This document shows, piece by piece, positions 63,061 through 64,000 of a DNA stretch of 64,000 nucleotides. The stretch is taken from the NCBI RefSeq assembly GCF_003031265.1, contig NZ_CP019966.1, positions 310,001 to 374,000 on the forward strand, written 5' to 3'. The notes under the pieces were generated by a model, which searched no databases, was not told the origin of the DNA, and worked only from the letters and a program-made list of their open reading frames with translations. Made by a program: the position numbers and the translations under genes. The stretch comes from Rhodopseudomonas palustris (lineage in GTDB: Bacteria > Pseudomonadota > Alphaproteobacteria > Rhizobiales > Xanthobacteraceae). Each line of letters begins with the position of its first letter. Position 1 is the first letter of the stretch.

Positions 63061-63151
63061 GGCAACAACTTTCCTGGATGTAGGGGGCGCCTCAGCGCCC
63101 CTCACACCTATGGTCGCGACCCGCCCCCGTCAATCGGGTTAGGCCTGCAGC

Positions 63152-64000
63152 TCAATCGGCCCTGAGTTGCCCGGCTTCCCAGCCGATCATCGCCTGCTTG
63201 CGGGTCAGGCCCCAGTGATAGCCGGTGAGCGCGCCGCCCTTGCCGAGCGCGCGATGGCACGGCACCACGAACGAGATCGGGTTCTTGCCGACCGCCGCGC
63301 CGACGGCGCGCGAGGCTTTCGGCAGGCTGATCTTGGCGGCGATGTCCGAGTAGCAAACCGCCTTGCCGAGCGGGATCTTCAGCAGCGTCTCCCACACCCG
63401 CACTTCGAAGTCGGTGCCGATCAGCACCACCCGCAGCGGCTGCTCGGCGCGCCACTGCGCCGGATCGAAGATCCGTTGCGCCAGCGGAGCGGTCGCCTCC
63501 TGGTCCGGCACGCTGAGCGCGCGCGGCCAGCGCTGTTGCAGATCGAGCAGCGCTGCCTGCTCCTCGCCGGGATCGGCGAAGGCAAGACCGGCAAGGCCGC
63601 GATCCGACGCGATGATCACCGCTGTGCCGAACGGCGACGGATGGAATCCGTAGCGCAGGCTGAGCCCGGCGCCGCCGCTCTTCCATTCGCCCGGCGACAT
63701 CGCCTCGTGGGTGACGAACAGATCGTGCAGCCGGCCGGGGCCGGACAGGCCGGATGCCAAGGCGGCGTCGAGCACGCTGGCGGAATCGCGCAGCAGCGAC
63801 TTGGCGTGGTCGAGCGTCAGCGCCTGCATGAACGCCTTCGGCGTCAACCCGGCCCAACGCCGGAATAGATGGTGCAGCTCGTCGGGCGTCAGCCCGGCGG
63901 CCTCGGCGATCGCCTCGATGGTGGGCTGCGCCTTCCATTTCTGCGAGATGAAGGCGATCGCGCGCCGCACGCAGTCGTAATCGGCCAGCGCGGAATCGCG
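63152..64000 (-). CDS. Ada-type methyltransferase (N terminus outside window)
   Basis: Bifunctional protein: an AraC-type helix-turn-helix (TIEAIAEAAGLTPDELHHLFRRWAGLTPKAF) followed by a methylguanine-DNA methyltransferase domain with the acceptor PCHR in FVVPCHRALGKGG. It repairs O6-alkylguanine and may regulate a repair operon. The frame is open to the window edge (DSALADYDCVRRAIAFI), so the start is not here and the GTG at 63970 is internal. The E. coli Ada N-terminal zinc-cysteine domain is not seen in what is present and may be missing. Confidence 0.88.
   Translation of the reverse strand, partial: RDSALADYDCVRRAIAFISQKWKAQPTIEAIAEAAGLTPDELHHLFRRWAGLTPKAFMQALTLDHAKSLLRDSASVLDAALASGLSGPGRLHDLFVTHEAMSPGEWKSGGAGLSLRYGFHPSPFGTAVIIASDRGLAGLAFADPGEEQAALLDLQQRWPRALSVPDQEATAPLAQRIFDPAQWRAEQPLRVVLIGTDFEVRVWETLLKIPLGKAVCYSDIAAKISLPKASRAVGAAVGKNPISFVVPCHRALGKGGALTGYHWGLTRKQAMIGWEAGQLRAD

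Noticed and set aside
61690..63165. 491-codon plus-strand frame opposite gpmI
   Set aside because: Antisense shadow of an intact gpmI.

Overview
The window is about 64 kb of GC-rich alphaproteobacterial chromosome. It almost certainly comes from Rhodopseudomonas palustris or a very close relative. The gene order is that of the Bradyrhizobium/Rhodopseudomonas group, and a LuxI/LuxR pair that I recognise as RpaI/RpaR (p-coumaroyl-homoserine lactone quorum sensing) sits between comM and gshB, which points to this species. The species call rests on recognition of protein sequences and synteny, not on a database search.

Layout, left to right. (1) 1-9700, mixed: end of a DapC-type aminotransferase, ftsK, a LolA-family carrier, xthA, then on the minus strand a cyclic-nucleotide-binding protein and a CenR-type response regulator, followed by an L,D-transpeptidase, a YggS-type PLP protein and a diguanylate cyclase. 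(2) 9888-14156: leuS-lptE-holA on the plus strand. (3) 14553-22749: all minus strand, parB, parA, rsmG, mnmG, mnmE, rho, hemJ, with three near-perfect or perfect parS sites around mnmG. (4) 22750-23203: an intergenic gap with an AT-rich core and clustered GANTC sites, where transcription diverges. By synteny with Caulobacter this is the likely replication origin. (5) 23204-29861: ppsR-type kinase/pyrophosphorylase, maf, coaE, dnaQ, secB (minus), a Tim44-domain protein, mltA and an Smr-domain protein.

(6) 30167-32687 (minus): hslV, a DUF2585 membrane protein and hslU. (7) 32875-37584 (plus): hisB, a DUF2628 protein, hisH, hisA, hisF, hisE and coaA, with several stop/start overlaps. (8) 37729-42409 (minus): an OlsB-like acyltransferase, a hybrid histidine kinase and comM. 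(9) 42510-46774 (minus): a 74-residue protein translationally coupled to rpaI, then rpaI, rpaR, gshB, yraN and rsmI. (10) 46994-51522: an LppC-type lipoprotein, an HxlR/SnoaL pair, hemW, rdgB and rph. (11) 51677-58113: the heat-shock block hrcA, grpE, a periplasmic protein (minus), dnaK and dnaJ, with an exact alphaproteobacterial RpoH-type promoter before dnaK. (12) 58207-64000: pmtA, an FMN reductase, pyrF, a DUF1330 protein, dapB, gpmI (minus) and the C-terminal part of an Ada-like methyltransferase (minus).

The window is mostly core housekeeping sequence around the origin. There is no prophage, insertion sequence, CRISPR array or RNA gene that I can support. The most distinctive parts are the aryl-HSL quorum-sensing locus with its operator and coupled small gene, the candidate origin with its parS sites, and a family of mosaic palindromic repeats in the gaps between genes.
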